This document shows, in pieces, positions 51,315 to 60,324 of a DNA stretch of 64,000 nt. Every line of letters begins with the position of its first letter. Positions within the stretch are counted from its first letter, which is position 1. This DNA comes from Bradyrhizobium frederickii (GTDB lineage: Bacteria; Pseudomonadota; Alphaproteobacteria; Rhizobiales; Xanthobacteraceae). The position numbers and the translations under genes were made by a program. The notes below the pieces were generated by a model, which worked only from the letters and a program-made list of their open reading frames with translations, was not told the origin of the DNA and ran no database searches. The stretch is taken from NCBI RefSeq assembly GCF_004570865.1, contig NZ_SPQS01000019.1, positions 107,924-171,923 of the forward strand, written 5' to 3'.

Positions 51315-51980
51315 CTAGAGCCCTGCGGCGGCCTTGCCCGTTGCCGCCCGGATCAGCTTGAGCGCGTCCTCGCTCGCCCATTCCGCCGGCCCCGCGATCG
51401 CCGCAATCTCACAGCCGTGCGGATCGACCAGCACCGAGGTCGGCATGCCCAGGGCCCGGCCGATGGCCTTAAGATCCTGAAAAACCTTGGCTTTCTGATC
51501 GCTGAAGTAGCTCAGCCTGACAAGATTGGCCTCTTTCAGGAAGTTTTTCGGCTTCTCGGGGTCGCGGGTGTCGATATTGATCGCCACCACTTCGAAATTC
51601 GGGCCCGACAGCTTGCCCTGGAGCTCGTCCAGCGCCGGCATCTCCTTCCGGCACGGCACGCACCAGGTCGCCCAGAGGTTCACCAGCAGCGTCTTGCCGC
51701 GGAAATCGGACAGCTTCTTCGGCTTGCCGTCGGCATCCTCGAAAGCGAGGTCGGGCAGCTTGAGCGGGGCGCTCGCCATGGTCAGCGCCGCCACCTCGCC
51801 ATGCGCGAGCGGGGCGATTTTTTGCGCCGTGGCCACCGCCGGCCGACACGTCGAATCGCCTGAGGGCGACCGGCCGAGGCCCAGCCCGTACAGCGCGGCA
51901 AAGCCGGCCAGGCCGCCGATCGCCACGATGGCGATCACGAGGGGGACCCGGCGCGTGGCGGAGGGCTTCTGGTCGAGCAT
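51315..51980 (-). CDS. tlpA: TlpA thiol:disulfide interchange protein (thioredoxin-like)
   Basis: 221 residues from ATG 51980 (ATG 51992 would add MTND). N-terminal membrane anchor (about 12-38, VPLVIAIVAIGGLAGFAALYGLGL), periplasmic thioredoxin domain with active site Trp-Cys-Val-Pro-Cys (ATWCVPCRKEMPALDEL), an extra Cys pair (one in STCRPAVAT, one in DPHGCEI) and cis-Pro loop GMPTSVLVDP. Near identity in my memory to Bradyrhizobium japonicum TlpA, which reduces CuA-centre cysteines during cytochrome aa3 assembly. Divergent from argH, as I recall for B. japonicum. Confidence 0.95.
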   Translation of the reverse strand: MLDQKPSATRRVPLVIAIVAIGGLAGFAALYGLGLGRSPSGDSTCRPAVATAQKIAPLAHGEVAALTMASAPLKLPDLAFEDADGKPKKLSDFRGKTLLVNLWATWCVPCRKEMPALDELQGKLSGPNFEVVAINIDTRDPEKPKNFLKEANLVRLSYFSDQKAKVFQDLKAIGRALGMPTSVLVDPHGCEIAAIAGPAEWASEDALKLIRAATGKAAAGL

Positions 51981-52081
51981 ATCGTTTGTCATCCGGTCGC
52001 AGATATGGCTATCAGGGGCCTCTTAATACGGCTGGCGGCGGCCAGCAAACGCGCGGCAAATCAAGGCGTGAGCAGGGGATC

Positions 52082-53479
52082 ATGAGCAACAAGATGTGGG
52101 GCGGCCGGTTTTCGGAACGTCCCGATGAGATCATGGAGGAGATCAACGTCTCTATCGACGTCGATCGTCACCTCTTCGCCCAGGACATTGCCGCGTCCAA
52201 GGCCCACGCTGCGATGCTCGCCAGCCAAGGCATCATCACGGGATCTGATGCGAAAAATATCGCCAAGGGTCTAGACACGATTTTGTCAGAGATCGGCAAG
52301 GGCGGCTTCGAGTTCAAGCGCGCGCTCGAGGACATCCATATGAATGTCGAGAGCCGCCTGTCCGAGCTGATCGGCCCCGCCGCCGGCCGCCTGCACACCG
52401 CGCGCTCGCGCAACGACCAGGTCGCGACCGACTTTCGGCTCTATGTCCGTGACATCGTCGATGAGCTGGATGCGGGGCTCGCGGCGTTCCAGCAGGCGCT
52501 GGTCGAGCGTGCACTGGAGCACGCTGCAACCGTGATGCCCGGCTTCACGCATCTGCAGACCGCACAGCCGGTGACGTTCGGCCATCATCTGCTCGCCTAT
52601 GTCGAGATGGCCGCGCGCGATCGCGGCCGGTTCCAGGACGCGCGCAAGCGGCTGAACGAATCCCCGCTCGGCGCCGCCGCGCTGGCCGGCACCTCGTTCC
52701 CGATCGACCGCCACGCCACCGCGAAGGCGCTTCTGTTCGATCGTCCGATGGCGAACTCGCTCGATGCCGTCTCCGACCGCGACTTCGTGCTGGAGACGCT
52801 GTCGGCGGCCTCGATCTGCGCGGTGCACATGTCGCGCTTTGCCGAGGAGATCGTGATCTGGACCTCGCCGCTGGTCGGCATGATTCGGCTCAGCGACAAG
52901 TTCACCACCGGCTCCTCGATCATGCCGCAGAAGCGCAATCCGGATGCCGCCGAGCTGGTGCGCGCCAAGACCGGCCGCGTCATCGGCGCACTCAACGGCC
53001 TGTTGATCGTGATGAAGGGCCTGCCGCTCGCCTATCAAAAGGACATGCAGGAGGACAAGCAGGGCGCCATGGAGGGATTTGCCGCGCTGTCGCTCGCGAT
53101 CCGCGCCATGACCGGCATGGTCCGCGACCTTGTCCCCGACGAAGCCAGGATGAAGACCGCTGCGGGCGAGGGCTATGCCACCGCGACCGATCTCGCCGAC
53201 TGGCTGGTGCGGACGCTGAAGATGCCGTTCCGCGAGGCCCATCATGTCACCGGCCGCATCGTCGCCAAGGCGGCCGAGGGCGGCGTGGCGCTGCACGAGC
53301 TGCCGCTCGAGGAGATGCAGGCGATCGAGCCCAAAATCACCAAGGACGTGTTCGGCGTGCTCTCGGTCGAATCGTCGGTGAAGAGCCGCACCAGCTTCGG
53401 CGGCACCGCGCCGAAGAACGTGGCGTCCCAGGCCAAGGCGTGGGCGAAGCGGCTGGAAAAGGAGCGAAAATTGGGCTGA
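52082..53479 (+). CDS. argH: argininosuccinate lyase
   Basis: 465 residues, final step of arginine synthesis (argininosuccinate to arginine and fumarate). MSNKMWGGRFSERPDEIMEEINVSIDVD at the N-terminus, THLQTAQPVTFGHH (catalytic His region), and the signature GSSIMPQKRNPD in FTTGSSIMPQKRNPDAAELVRAK. Start ATG 52082. Upstream gene is tlpA (divergent); downstream are lptM and lysA in the same direction. Confidence 0.97.
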   Translation: MSNKMWGGRFSERPDEIMEEINVSIDVDRHLFAQDIAASKAHAAMLASQGIITGSDAKNIAKGLDTILSEIGKGGFEFKRALEDIHMNVESRLSELIGPAAGRLHTARSRNDQVATDFRLYVRDIVDELDAGLAAFQQALVERALEHAATVMPGFTHLQTAQPVTFGHHLLAYVEMAARDRGRFQDARKRLNESPLGAAALAGTSFPIDRHATAKALLFDRPMANSLDAVSDRDFVLETLSAASICAVHMSRFAEEIVIWTSPLVGMIRLSDKFTTGSSIMPQKRNPDAAELVRAKTGRVIGALNGLLIVMKGLPLAYQKDMQEDKQGAMEGFAALSLAIRAMTGMVRDLVPDEARMKTAAGEGYATATDLADWLVRTLKMPFREAHHVTGRIVAKAAEGGVALHELPLEEMQAIEPKITKDVFGVLSVESSVKSRTSFGGTAPKNVASQAKAWAKRLEKERKLG

Positions 53480-53572
53480 GGGTAAAATTTCGGAGATGTT
53501 TCATGGTCATCCGGCTCTCGCCAGAGTGCGCCAATCTCTGTATGGTGCGGCCCGCGTAGTGGGGATTTCGTC

Positions 53573-53863
53573 GTGACGTCAAAGTTTCGCCCGGCCGGTT
53601 CGGGGTGGGCCATCATTGTCTTGAGCCTGACGGCGCTTGCGCTTGCCGGCTGCGGCCGCAAGGGTCCGCTCGATCTGCCGCCGACCGCCAATGCGTCCAC
53701 GGCCAACGGTGCCGCGCCTGTCGATACCGAGACCGAAGCCCAGAGGACGCCGAGCGTGTTCAACCCCACCTATGGTGCGGATGCCGCGCCCGCGGCGGCC
53801 AAGGGCCGGAAGAAATCGTTTATTCTCGACCCGCTCCTGGACGAACCTCCCGCCAAGAAATAA
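53573..53863 (+). CDS. lptM: LPS-translocon maturation lipoprotein LptM-like
   Basis: 96-residue lipoprotein: TM signal followed by lipobox LALAGCGRKGPLDLPP (Cys at about 27), the GCGRKGPLD pattern being the LptM/YifL hallmark (N-terminal domain assists disulfide formation in LptD). The rest is Ala/Pro-rich with a C-terminal RKKSFILDPLLD. Start GTG 53573. Located between argH and lysA, the usual place of this gene in proteobacteria. Confidence 0.88.
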   Translation: MTSKFRPAGSGWAIIVLSLTALALAGCGRKGPLDLPPTANASTANGAAPVDTETEAQRTPSVFNPTYGADAAPAAAKGRKKSFILDPLLDEPPAKK

Positions 53864-53886
53864 GCCGGGACAACCGAGCCTAAGCC

Positions 53887-55152
53887 ATGAACCATTTCGA
53901 CTACCGCAACGGCGTGCTGCACGCCGAGGCGGTGAACCTGTCCGAGCTGGCCGCGACCGTCGGCACGCCGTTCTATTGCTATTCGACCGCAACCCTGGAG
54001 CGGCACTATCGCGTCTTCACCGATGCCTTCGCCGGCGAGAAGGTGCTGGTCTGCTACGCCATGAAGGCGAACTCCAACCAGTCGGTGCTGCGCACGCTGG
54101 CCAAGCTGGGCGCCGGCGCCGACGTGGTCTCGGGCGGCGAGTTGAAGCGCGCGCTGGCCGCCGGCATTCCGCCGAACAAGATCCTGTTCTCCGGTGTCGG
54201 CAAGACCGAGACGGAGCTCCGCGCCGCGCTCGCCGCCGACATCCTCTGCCTCAACGTCGAATCCGAGCCCGAGCTGGAGCTGCTGTCGCGCTTGGCGACC
54301 GAGATGGGCAAGACCGCGCGCATCTCGCTCCGCGTCAACCCCGATGTCGATGCCGGCACCCACGCCAAGATCTCCACCGGCAAGTCCGAGAACAAGTTCG
54401 GCATCCCGATCGTGCATGCCCGCGAGGTCTACGCCCGCGCCGCCAAGCTGCCCGGCATCGAGGTGACCGGCACCGACGTGCATATCGGCAGCCAGATCAC
54501 CGAACTCTCCGGCATGGAGACCGCGTTCCGCATCCTCTCCGAATTCGTGCAGACGCTGCGCGCCGACGGCCACAACATCTCCCATGTCGATTTCGGCGGC
54601 GGCCTCGGCATTCCCTATGACATGAACCGTGAGGCGCCGCCGGAGCCGGCGGCCTATGCCGCCATGGTCAAGCGCGTCAGCCACAATCTCGGCTGCACGC
54701 TGATGTTCGAGCCGGGCCGCATGATCGTCGGCAATGCCGGCATCCTGGTCGCCAAGGTGATCTATGTGAAGCACGGCGACGGCAAGAATTTCGTCATCAT
54801 CGACGCTGCGATGAACGACCTCATTCGCCCGACGCTGTACGAGGCGCATCACGACATCCTGCCGGTGAAGCAGCCCGCCAGCGGCGCCGCCACCATCATG
54901 GCCGATGTCGTCGGCCCGGTCTGCGAGACCGGCGACTACCTCGCGCTCGACCGCACGCTGCCGACGCCCGCGCCCGGCGATCTCCTCGCCATCATGACCG
55001 CCGGTGCCTATGGCGCGGTGCAGGCGGGCACCTACAACACCCGGCCGCTGGTGCCCGAGGTGTTGGTGAAGGACGATCAGTACGCCGTGGTGCGCCCGCG
55101 CATCGAGGTCGAGCAGTTGATCGCGATGGACACGCCGGCGCCGTGGCTGTGA
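53887..55152 (+). CDS. lysA: diaminopimelate decarboxylase
   Basis: 421-residue fold-type III PLP enzyme, last step of lysine synthesis. PLP-Lys region VLVCYAMKANSNQSVLRTLAKLGAGADVVSGGEL (Lys about 60), HIGSQI, FGGGLGIPY, EPGRMIVGNAG, and the active-site Cys/Asp motif GPVCETGDYLALDR. Start ATG 53887, 24 bp after lptM. Confidence 0.97.
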   Translation: MNHFDYRNGVLHAEAVNLSELAATVGTPFYCYSTATLERHYRVFTDAFAGEKVLVCYAMKANSNQSVLRTLAKLGAGADVVSGGELKRALAAGIPPNKILFSGVGKTETELRAALAADILCLNVESEPELELLSRLATEMGKTARISLRVNPDVDAGTHAKISTGKSENKFGIPIVHAREVYARAAKLPGIEVTGTDVHIGSQITELSGMETAFRILSEFVQTLRADGHNISHVDFGGGLGIPYDMNREAPPEPAAYAAMVKRVSHNLGCTLMFEPGRMIVGNAGILVAKVIYVKHGDGKNFVIIDAAMNDLIRPTLYEAHHDILPVKQPASGAATIMADVVGPVCETGDYLALDRTLPTPAPGDLLAIMTAGAYGAVQAGTYNTRPLVPEVLVKDDQYAVVRPRIEVEQLIAMDTPAPWL

Positions 55153-55202
55153 TTGTATCGTAGTCTGATCGTGAGATGCGACGCTAGCTGAACAAATTCG
55201 GT

Positions 55203-55346
55203 GTCGTCCCCGCGAAAGCGGCGAAAGCGGGGACCCATAACCACAGGGCGGAGTTGTTCGGCTAAGCTGTAACTCCGAATCCTCGCCAAACCTTGTCCTG
55301 TGATTATTATGGGTCCAGGATCTGCGCTTCGCTTGTCTGGGACGAC
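55203..55346. repeat. intergenic palindromic element (GTCGTCCC...GGGACGAC), copy 1
   Basis: Bounded by GTCGTCCC (55203) and GGGACGAC (ends 55346); inner arms GGGACCCATAA / TTATGGGTCC and GGAGTTGTT...AACTCC. Same family as 56327-56482, in the same orientation. Lies between lysA and the 3-hydroxyisobutyrate dehydrogenase-like gene. Confidence 0.7.
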
Positions 55347-55362
55347 AGCGGAGAATGTCGCG

Positions 55363-56268
55363 CTACTTCCCCGCCAATCCTCCCTTGCCACCAACGATAA
55401 CCCCCGCCTTCTTCTCGATCGGCTTGATCGCGGCGGTGAAATCGGACTCGGCGCCTTCCGCGGCTATCACGGTCTCCCACAACCGCCCGACCGCGTCGGC
55501 GACCTCCATCGACAGGCCGAGCTGCTTCATCTCCTCCAGCGCCAGCCGCACGTCCTTCACCATTAGTCCCGTGGCGAAGCCGAAATCGAAGCTGCGCGGC
55601 AGCACCGAGCGCGGAAACTTGTCGCGGCTCGCCGTGTTCATGCCCGAGCCGGCATTGATGACGTCGATCATCACGGCGGGGTCGAGCCCGGCCTTGACGC
55701 CCATCACCACGGCCTCCGACGTCGCCACGATCGCGGTGGCCGACAGGAAATTGTTGGCGAGCTTCATGGTCTGTGCCGACCCGGGCTTCTCGCCGATGAA
55801 GAACACTTTTCCGATCACGTCGAGGACGGGCTTGAGCAGATCGAACTCCGTCTTCGGGCCGGAGACCATGACCGCCAGCGTGCCCTTCTCGGCGCCGCCG
55901 ACGCCGCCGGAGACGGGGCAGTCGATCTGCACGATGTCGCGTTTGGCGAGGAGGCCGTGAATTTTCGCGGCCATCGCCGAGCCGACGGTGGAGAGGTCGA
56001 TGAAGCGTTTTGCCCGGCTGCCCTCGATCACGCCGTTGGCCCCGGTTGCAACCTCGAGCGAAGCCTGCAGCGAGGGCAGGCTTGCCATCACCGTCTCGAC
56101 CTGGTCGGCGACGTCCTTCGGCGATGTCGCGGCCGTCGCGCCGAGCGCCACGAGCTTGCCTGTGACCTCGTTGCGCGTGTCGAACACGACGAGCCTGTGC
56201 CCCGCCTCGATCAGCCGCCGCGCCATCGGCAATCCCATGTTTCCGAGGCCGATGAATCCGATGTCCAT
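55363..56268 (-). CDS. NAD-binding beta-hydroxyacid dehydrogenase (3-hydroxyisobutyrate dehydrogenase-like)
   Basis: 301 residues. Rossmann MDIGFIGLGNMGLPMARRLIEAGH; substrate loop QIDCPVSGGVGGAEKGTLAVMVSG; catalytic Lys region KLANNFLSATAIVATSEAVVMG; C-terminal DVRLALEEMKQLGLSMEVADAVGRLWE. Family members reduce or oxidise 3-hydroxyisobutyrate, tartronate semialdehyde or related acids; specificity unresolved. Start at ATG 56268. Flanked on both sides by copies of the same palindromic element, in the lysA-TIGR02302 interval. Confidence 0.88.
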   Translation of the reverse strand: MDIGFIGLGNMGLPMARRLIEAGHRLVVFDTRNEVTGKLVALGATAATSPKDVADQVETVMASLPSLQASLEVATGANGVIEGSRAKRFIDLSTVGSAMAAKIHGLLAKRDIVQIDCPVSGGVGGAEKGTLAVMVSGPKTEFDLLKPVLDVIGKVFFIGEKPGSAQTMKLANNFLSATAIVATSEAVVMGVKAGLDPAVMIDVINAGSGMNTASRDKFPRSVLPRSFDFGFATGLMVKDVRLALEEMKQLGLSMEVADAVGRLWETVIAAEGAESDFTAAIKPIEKKAGVIVGGKGGLAGK

Positions 56269-56326
56269 GGTGTTTCCTTGTTTCTTTCTTTTTCGTTGTC
56301 GGGAAAGTGCTTGCTCCATCCCCGCT

Positions 56327-56482
56327 GTCGTCCCGGACAAGCGCGCCCTCAGCGCGCGCAGATCCGGGACCCATAATCCGAGGGAGGAGTCGTTCCGCGA
56401 AAGCGGTCACTCCGAGTCCCCGTAACCACATCTCCCTGTTGTTATGGATCCCGGGTTCGCGCTCCGCGCGCCTCGGGACGAC
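56327..56482. repeat. intergenic palindromic element (GTCGTCCC...GGGACGAC), copy 2
   Basis: From GTCGTCCC (56327-56334) to GGGACGAC (56475-56482). Inner arms GGGACCCATAA and TTATGGATCCC, plus GGAGTCGTT/ACTCC hairpin. About 156 bp, same orientation as copy 1. Between the hydroxyacid dehydrogenase start and the carboxymuconolactone-decarboxylase-family stop. Confidence 0.7.
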
Positions 56483-56503
56483 AGCGGAGATTGGCGCTGC
56501 ATC

Positions 56504-56887
56504 TCACGCCTTGCCGTCGATCTCCGCGAACACCTCGCGCGCGATGCGGAAGCTGTCGACCGCGGCGGGCATGCCGCCATAGATCGCGACCTGCATCAGG
56601 ATCTCGCGGATTTCGTCGCGGGTGACGCCGTTGGTCAGCGCGCCCTTCAGATGTGCGCGGAATTCGTGCTGGCGGTTGAGGATCGCAATCATGGCGATGT
56701 TGAGCATGCTGCGGGTCTTGCGCGGCAGTTCCTCGCGGCCCCACACCGTGCCCCAGCAATATTCGTTCAGCATCTCCTGGAACGGACGGTTGAAGTCGTC
56801 GACGTTCTTCAGGGCGTTGTTGACATAGGCCTCGCCCAGCACCGCTTTGCGGACTTCCAGGCCCTTGTCGTGCATCTTCTTGTCCAT
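56504..56887 (-). CDS. carboxymuconolactone decarboxylase-family protein (AhpD-like)
   Basis: 127 residues. Helical CMD fold: KGLEVRKAVLGEAYVNNALKNVDDFNRPFQEMLNEYCWGTVWGREELPRKTRSMLNIAMIAILNRQHEFRAHLKGALTN is the decarboxylase signature with the conserved Trp, Glu and His. Single-domain, length as in 4-carboxymuconolactone decarboxylase; the AhpD Cys pair is not present (only CWG), so a peroxidase-type role is unlikely. True substrate unknown. It sits beside the beta-hydroxyacid dehydrogenase on the same strand, possibly one catabolic unit. Confidence 0.85.
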   Translation of the reverse strand: MDKKMHDKGLEVRKAVLGEAYVNNALKNVDDFNRPFQEMLNEYCWGTVWGREELPRKTRSMLNIAMIAILNRQHEFRAHLKGALTNGVTRDEIREILMQVAIYGGMPAAVDSFRIAREVFAEIDGKA

Positions 56888-57062
56888 GGCGTTCCCTTGC
56901 TTCCCTGCGTTTCCCGGTGGTGGCGCGCGGAAATTACGGGGTTGGGCCGGGCCAGTCACGTCCTCGTGTTATGCGGGAAAAGGGGTATCTCCCGTACCGG
57001 AACGGATGCCTCAGTGCTGCCGTTGTGATAGGCTCCTCTCTACCGGGCAACCTGGAGAGTTG

Positions 57063-59009
57063 ATGAACGGCGTCCCCGACCCGTCAGACCCGATCCGCAA
57101 CAGTGATGATCTGTCGCGGCTGAAGCTGGCGCAGGCCCTCGACCGGGCCCTCTATGCCATCGCGTGGGAGCGTGCCTGGCCGCATCTGGCGCGGCTTCTG
57201 ACTGTCGTCGGCCTGTTCCTGGTGGTGTCCTGGGCCGGCCTGTGGCTGGCGTTGCCTTTCATGGCCCGTGCCATCGGTCTCGTCGTTTTCGCCGGCGTTG
57301 CGATTGCGGTGCTGTTGCCCCTGATTCGCTTCCGCTGGCCGAGCCGCGAAGAGGCACTGAGCCGGCTCGATCGTGGCTCCGGCATCCGTCACCGCCCGGC
57401 CACGACGCTGACGGACACGCTGTCCTCGCAGGATCCGGTCGCACAGGCGCTGTGGCAGGCGCAGCGCGAACGGACGCTGGCCTCGATCAGGCGCATCCGC
57501 GCCGGCCTGCCGCATCCGCGGCTCGCGCTGCATGATCCCTGGGCGCTGCGCGCGCTGGTCATGGTGATGCTGGTCGCGACCTTCTTCGCCGCCGGCGACG
57601 AGCGCGCGATGCGGCTCGGGGCCGCCTTCGACTGGAATGGCGTGCTGGCGCCCGCCAATGTTCGCGTCGACGCCTGGGTGACCCCGCCGCTCTACACCGG
57701 CAAGCCGCCGGTCATTCTGTCGGCCGCCAACAAGGAGGCCGCGGCGCTGCCCGCCTCCGGCCCGCTTGCCGTTCCCGCCGGCTCGACCCTGATCGTGCGC
57801 TCCTCCGGCGGCAGCCTCGACGTCACCGTCTCCGGCGGCCTCAAGGAGGCCGCGCCCACGGAAGCCGCGCCCAAGGGAACCAACGAGAAGCATTTCACCA
57901 TCAGCGCTGACGGCACCGCGCATGTGCGCGCGCCCTCCGGCCAGCCGCAATGGGCGTTTGCGGCCACGCCGGACCGTGCGCCGACGATCGTGCTCGCCAA
58001 GGATCCCGAGCGCCAGGCGCGCGGCGGGCTCCAGCTCTCCTACAAGATCGAGGACGATTACGGCGTGACCGGCGCGGAGGCGCAGATCGGCTTGCGCCCC
58101 GACGACGCCAAAAATGCCGTCAAGGATGGCAGCAAGGATTCCGACAGCAAGGCCGCGCCGCGGCCGCTGTTCCAGCCGCCGCAATTCCCGCTCGTGCTGC
58201 CGAACGCGCGCACCCGCAACGGCGTCGGCCAGACGGTGAAGGATCTCAGCGAGGATCCCTATGCCGGCGCCGACGTCACGCTGACGCTCACCGCCAAGGA
58301 CGAGGCCGGCAACGAGGCCAGAAGCGAACCCTTCAACATGCGGCTGCCCGAGCGTCTCTTCACCAACTCGCTGGCGCGCGCGCTGATCGAGCAGCGCCGC
58401 ATCCTCGCGCTCGATGCCAACAGGAATTCGGACGTCTACACCGCGCTCGACGCCCTGATGATCGCACCCGAATTGTTCACGCCGGACGCCGGCTGCTATC
58501 TCGGCCTCCGCAGCCTCGCGACCCAGCTCGAGGCCGCCCGCACCGACGATGCCCTGCGCAACGTGGTGGCGAGCATGTGGGCCTTCGCGGTCACCATCGA
58601 GGACGATGGCGTCGCCGGCAGCGTCAACGCCGCGCTGCGCTCGGCGCAGGATGCGCTCAAGGCGGCGCTGGACCGCGGTGCCAGCGAGGACGAGATCAGG
58701 GTGCTGACGCAGAAGCTTCGCGAGGCCATGGCCGGCAAGGTGCGCGATCTCGCACGGCGCGCCGAACAGAATCCGCTCGGTGCGCGGCAGCCATTCCCCG
58801 CCGAGGTCCAGCTCATTCTCGACAAGGCGATCGAGCTGCGACAAAAGACTCAGCATGCGACGCCCGAGCAGCTTGCGGAACTGGCGCAGCAGCAGGACAC
58901 CTTGCGCGAGCAGCTTCAGGCCTATCGGAAGTCGGCGAACAGCCGTGCCAACAAGGCGGGGGACGACAGGACCAACCAGTTTACGCGGGACCGGAAATGC
59001 GGAAGCTAG
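57063..59009 (+). CDS. TIGR02302/DUF4175 protein, N-terminal part (split gene)
   Basis: 648-residue membrane protein corresponding to the N-terminal three quarters of the TIGR02302 family. Two TM helices near 42-85 (LLTVVGLFLVVSWAGLWLALPFMARAIGLVVFAGVAIAVLLPLI), a third around 170-187 (ALRALVMVMLVATFFAAGDE), then a periplasmic domain with Ig-like segments (VDAWVTPPLYTGKPPV, AVPAGSTLIVRSSGG, LQLSYKIEDDYGVTGAE) and a helical end (AELAQQQDTLREQLQAYRK). Ends with TAG at 59007-59009, overlapping the second gene by 13 bases. In most alphaproteobacteria this family is one protein of about 850 residues. Confidence 0.85.
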   Translation: MNGVPDPSDPIRNSDDLSRLKLAQALDRALYAIAWERAWPHLARLLTVVGLFLVVSWAGLWLALPFMARAIGLVVFAGVAIAVLLPLIRFRWPSREEALSRLDRGSGIRHRPATTLTDTLSSQDPVAQALWQAQRERTLASIRRIRAGLPHPRLALHDPWALRALVMVMLVATFFAAGDERAMRLGAAFDWNGVLAPANVRVDAWVTPPLYTGKPPVILSAANKEAAALPASGPLAVPAGSTLIVRSSGGSLDVTVSGGLKEAAPTEAAPKGTNEKHFTISADGTAHVRAPSGQPQWAFAATPDRAPTIVLAKDPERQARGGLQLSYKIEDDYGVTGAEAQIGLRPDDAKNAVKDGSKDSDSKAAPRPLFQPPQFPLVLPNARTRNGVGQTVKDLSEDPYAGADVTLTLTAKDEAGNEARSEPFNMRLPERLFTNSLARALIEQRRILALDANRNSDVYTALDALMIAPELFTPDAGCYLGLRSLATQLEAARTDDALRNVVASMWAFAVTIEDDGVAGSVNAALRSAQDALKAALDRGASEDEIRVLTQKLREAMAGKVRDLARRAEQNPLGARQPFPAEVQLILDKAIELRQKTQHATPEQLAELAQQQDTLREQLQAYRKSANSRANKAGDDRTNQFTRDRKCGS

Positions 59010-60142
59010 CACGCGTGCCAGTCTTGAAGGCGATGTCGATCGCCTGCCTCGCCTTCCTGTTGGGAGGCGTTAGCCCCGTCGTGGCCCAGCAGGACCAGGA
59101 TCCCGATGCTCTGCTCGACAGCGCGGAAAAGGCGATGCAGGAGTCCGGCGACAGCCTCAGGCAGAAGGAATCCGGCAAGAGCCTGAGCAACCAGTCCGAC
59201 GCCATTCAGAAGCTCGAGGAATACAAGCGGGCCACGGAAAGGAGCCAATCCTCCAGTCGCGATCGTTCCGTCATCACGCAACGGGATCTGGACGACCTCC
59301 TGCGGCAGATCGAGAAGGCGGCGCGCGAGGGCAATCGCGAGGCGGCCCAGCGCATGCTCGAGCAGCTCGCGCAGATCATGGAAAGTCTCCAGATGGCGCA
59401 GCCCGGGCAATCCGGCGAGAGCGAGATGGAGCAGGCGCTCAACGAGCTCAGCGACATGATCCGCAAGCAGCAGCAATTGCGCGACAAGACCTTCAAGCAG
59501 GGCCAGGATTCGCGGCGTGACCGCTCGCGCGGCAAGCAGCAGGGCGATCAGTCGATGTCGGACCTCCAGCAGGATCAGCAGTCGCTGCGCGACCGCCTGA
59601 AGAAGCTGCAGGATGAGCTCGCCAAGCGCGGTCTCGCCCAGAAGGGACAAAAGGGCCAGAAGGGGCAGCAGGGTCAGAAAGGCCAGCAGGGCGACCCCGG
59701 TCAGAGCGGCGATCAGGACGGCGACCAGGGCGATGACGACGGCAGCCTCGACGCCGCCGACGGCGCCATGGGCGATGCGGGCTCGAAGCTCGGCGAGGGC
59801 AATGCCGACGGTGCCGTCGACTCGCAGGGCAAGGCTCTCGAGGCGATGCGCAAGGGCGCGCAGAAGATGGCCGAAGCGATGCAGCAGGGCGACGGCGACG
59901 GGCAGGGCGATGGTCCCGGCAATCGGGCCGGCCGTCAGCAGAGCGGCGGCAATCAGACTGATCCGCTGGGACGCCCGCTTCACGGCCGCGATCTCAGCGA
60001 CGACTACACCGTCAAGATCCCCGGCGAGATCGACGCCCAGCGCGTCCGGCGCATCCTCGAAGAGCTCCGCCGCCGCCTCGGCGACAGCTCGCGCCCGCAG
60101 ATCGAGCTCGATTACATCGAGCGCCTGCTGAAGGATTTTTGA
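58997..60142 (+). CDS. TIGR02302/DUF4175 protein, C-terminal part (split gene)
   Basis: 381 residues. Own signal peptide (MRKLARVPVLKAMSIACLAFLLGGVSPVVA), then helical segments (DLDDLLRQIEKAAREGNREAAQRMLEQLAQIMESLQM), a Gln/Gly/Lys/Asp low-complexity stretch at about 180-310 (GQKGQKGQQGQKGQQG..., GDGDGQGDGPG) and the family C-terminus (IPGEIDAQRVRRILEELRRRLGDSSRPQIELDYIERLL). As I recall, the TIGR02302 description notes exactly this two-frame arrangement in B. japonicum. A separate signal peptide argues for true fission rather than an accidental frameshift. Confidence 0.85.
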   Translation: MRKLARVPVLKAMSIACLAFLLGGVSPVVAQQDQDPDALLDSAEKAMQESGDSLRQKESGKSLSNQSDAIQKLEEYKRATERSQSSSRDRSVITQRDLDDLLRQIEKAAREGNREAAQRMLEQLAQIMESLQMAQPGQSGESEMEQALNELSDMIRKQQQLRDKTFKQGQDSRRDRSRGKQQGDQSMSDLQQDQQSLRDRLKKLQDELAKRGLAQKGQKGQKGQQGQKGQQGDPGQSGDQDGDQGDDDGSLDAADGAMGDAGSKLGEGNADGAVDSQGKALEAMRKGAQKMAEAMQQGDGDGQGDGPGNRAGRQQSGGNQTDPLGRPLHGRDLSDDYTVKIPGEIDAQRVRRILEELRRRLGDSSRPQIELDYIERLLKDF

Positions 60143-60168
60143 GCGGGCTCAGCGCGCGCAACCCATCA

Positions 60169-60300
60169 CCGTCACCCTGAGGTGCTCGCCTCTTCGGCGA
60201 GCCTCGAAGGGCGACGGCCCGGCTGGCAGCTCGGCCGTACATCCTTCGAGGCTCCCGGCGCGATGCTGGGCATCGCGCCGCTCGCACCTCAGGATGACGG
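60169..60300. repeat. 132-bp intergenic palindromic element
   Basis: Outer arms CCGTCACCCTGAGGTGC (60169-60185) and GCACCTCAGGATGACGG (60284-60300), 16 of 17 complementary; inner CTCGCC...GGCGAG hairpin, CCTCGAAGG/CCTTCGAGG pair and GCGCGATGCTGGGCATCGCGC hairpin. Follows the TIGR02302 second gene and precedes the convergent response regulator. Confidence 0.75.
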
Positions 60301-60324
60301 ATCAAGTGCAGCTGTAACGAGGCC

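Noticed and set aside
56504..56887. AhpD alkylhydroperoxidase for the CMD-family gene
   Set aside because: AhpD needs a CxxC pair; only one Cys (CWG) is visible in the region.
58997..59009. Frameshift or sequencing error as explanation for the split TIGR02302 gene
   Set aside because: The second frame begins with a convincing signal peptide and the same arrangement is, as I recall, described for B. japonicum.
59640..59710. Tandem short repeats resembling a CRISPR or minisatellite
   Set aside because: They code the in-frame Gln/Gly/Lys-rich stretch of the TIGR02302 second protein; no spacers, no cas genes.
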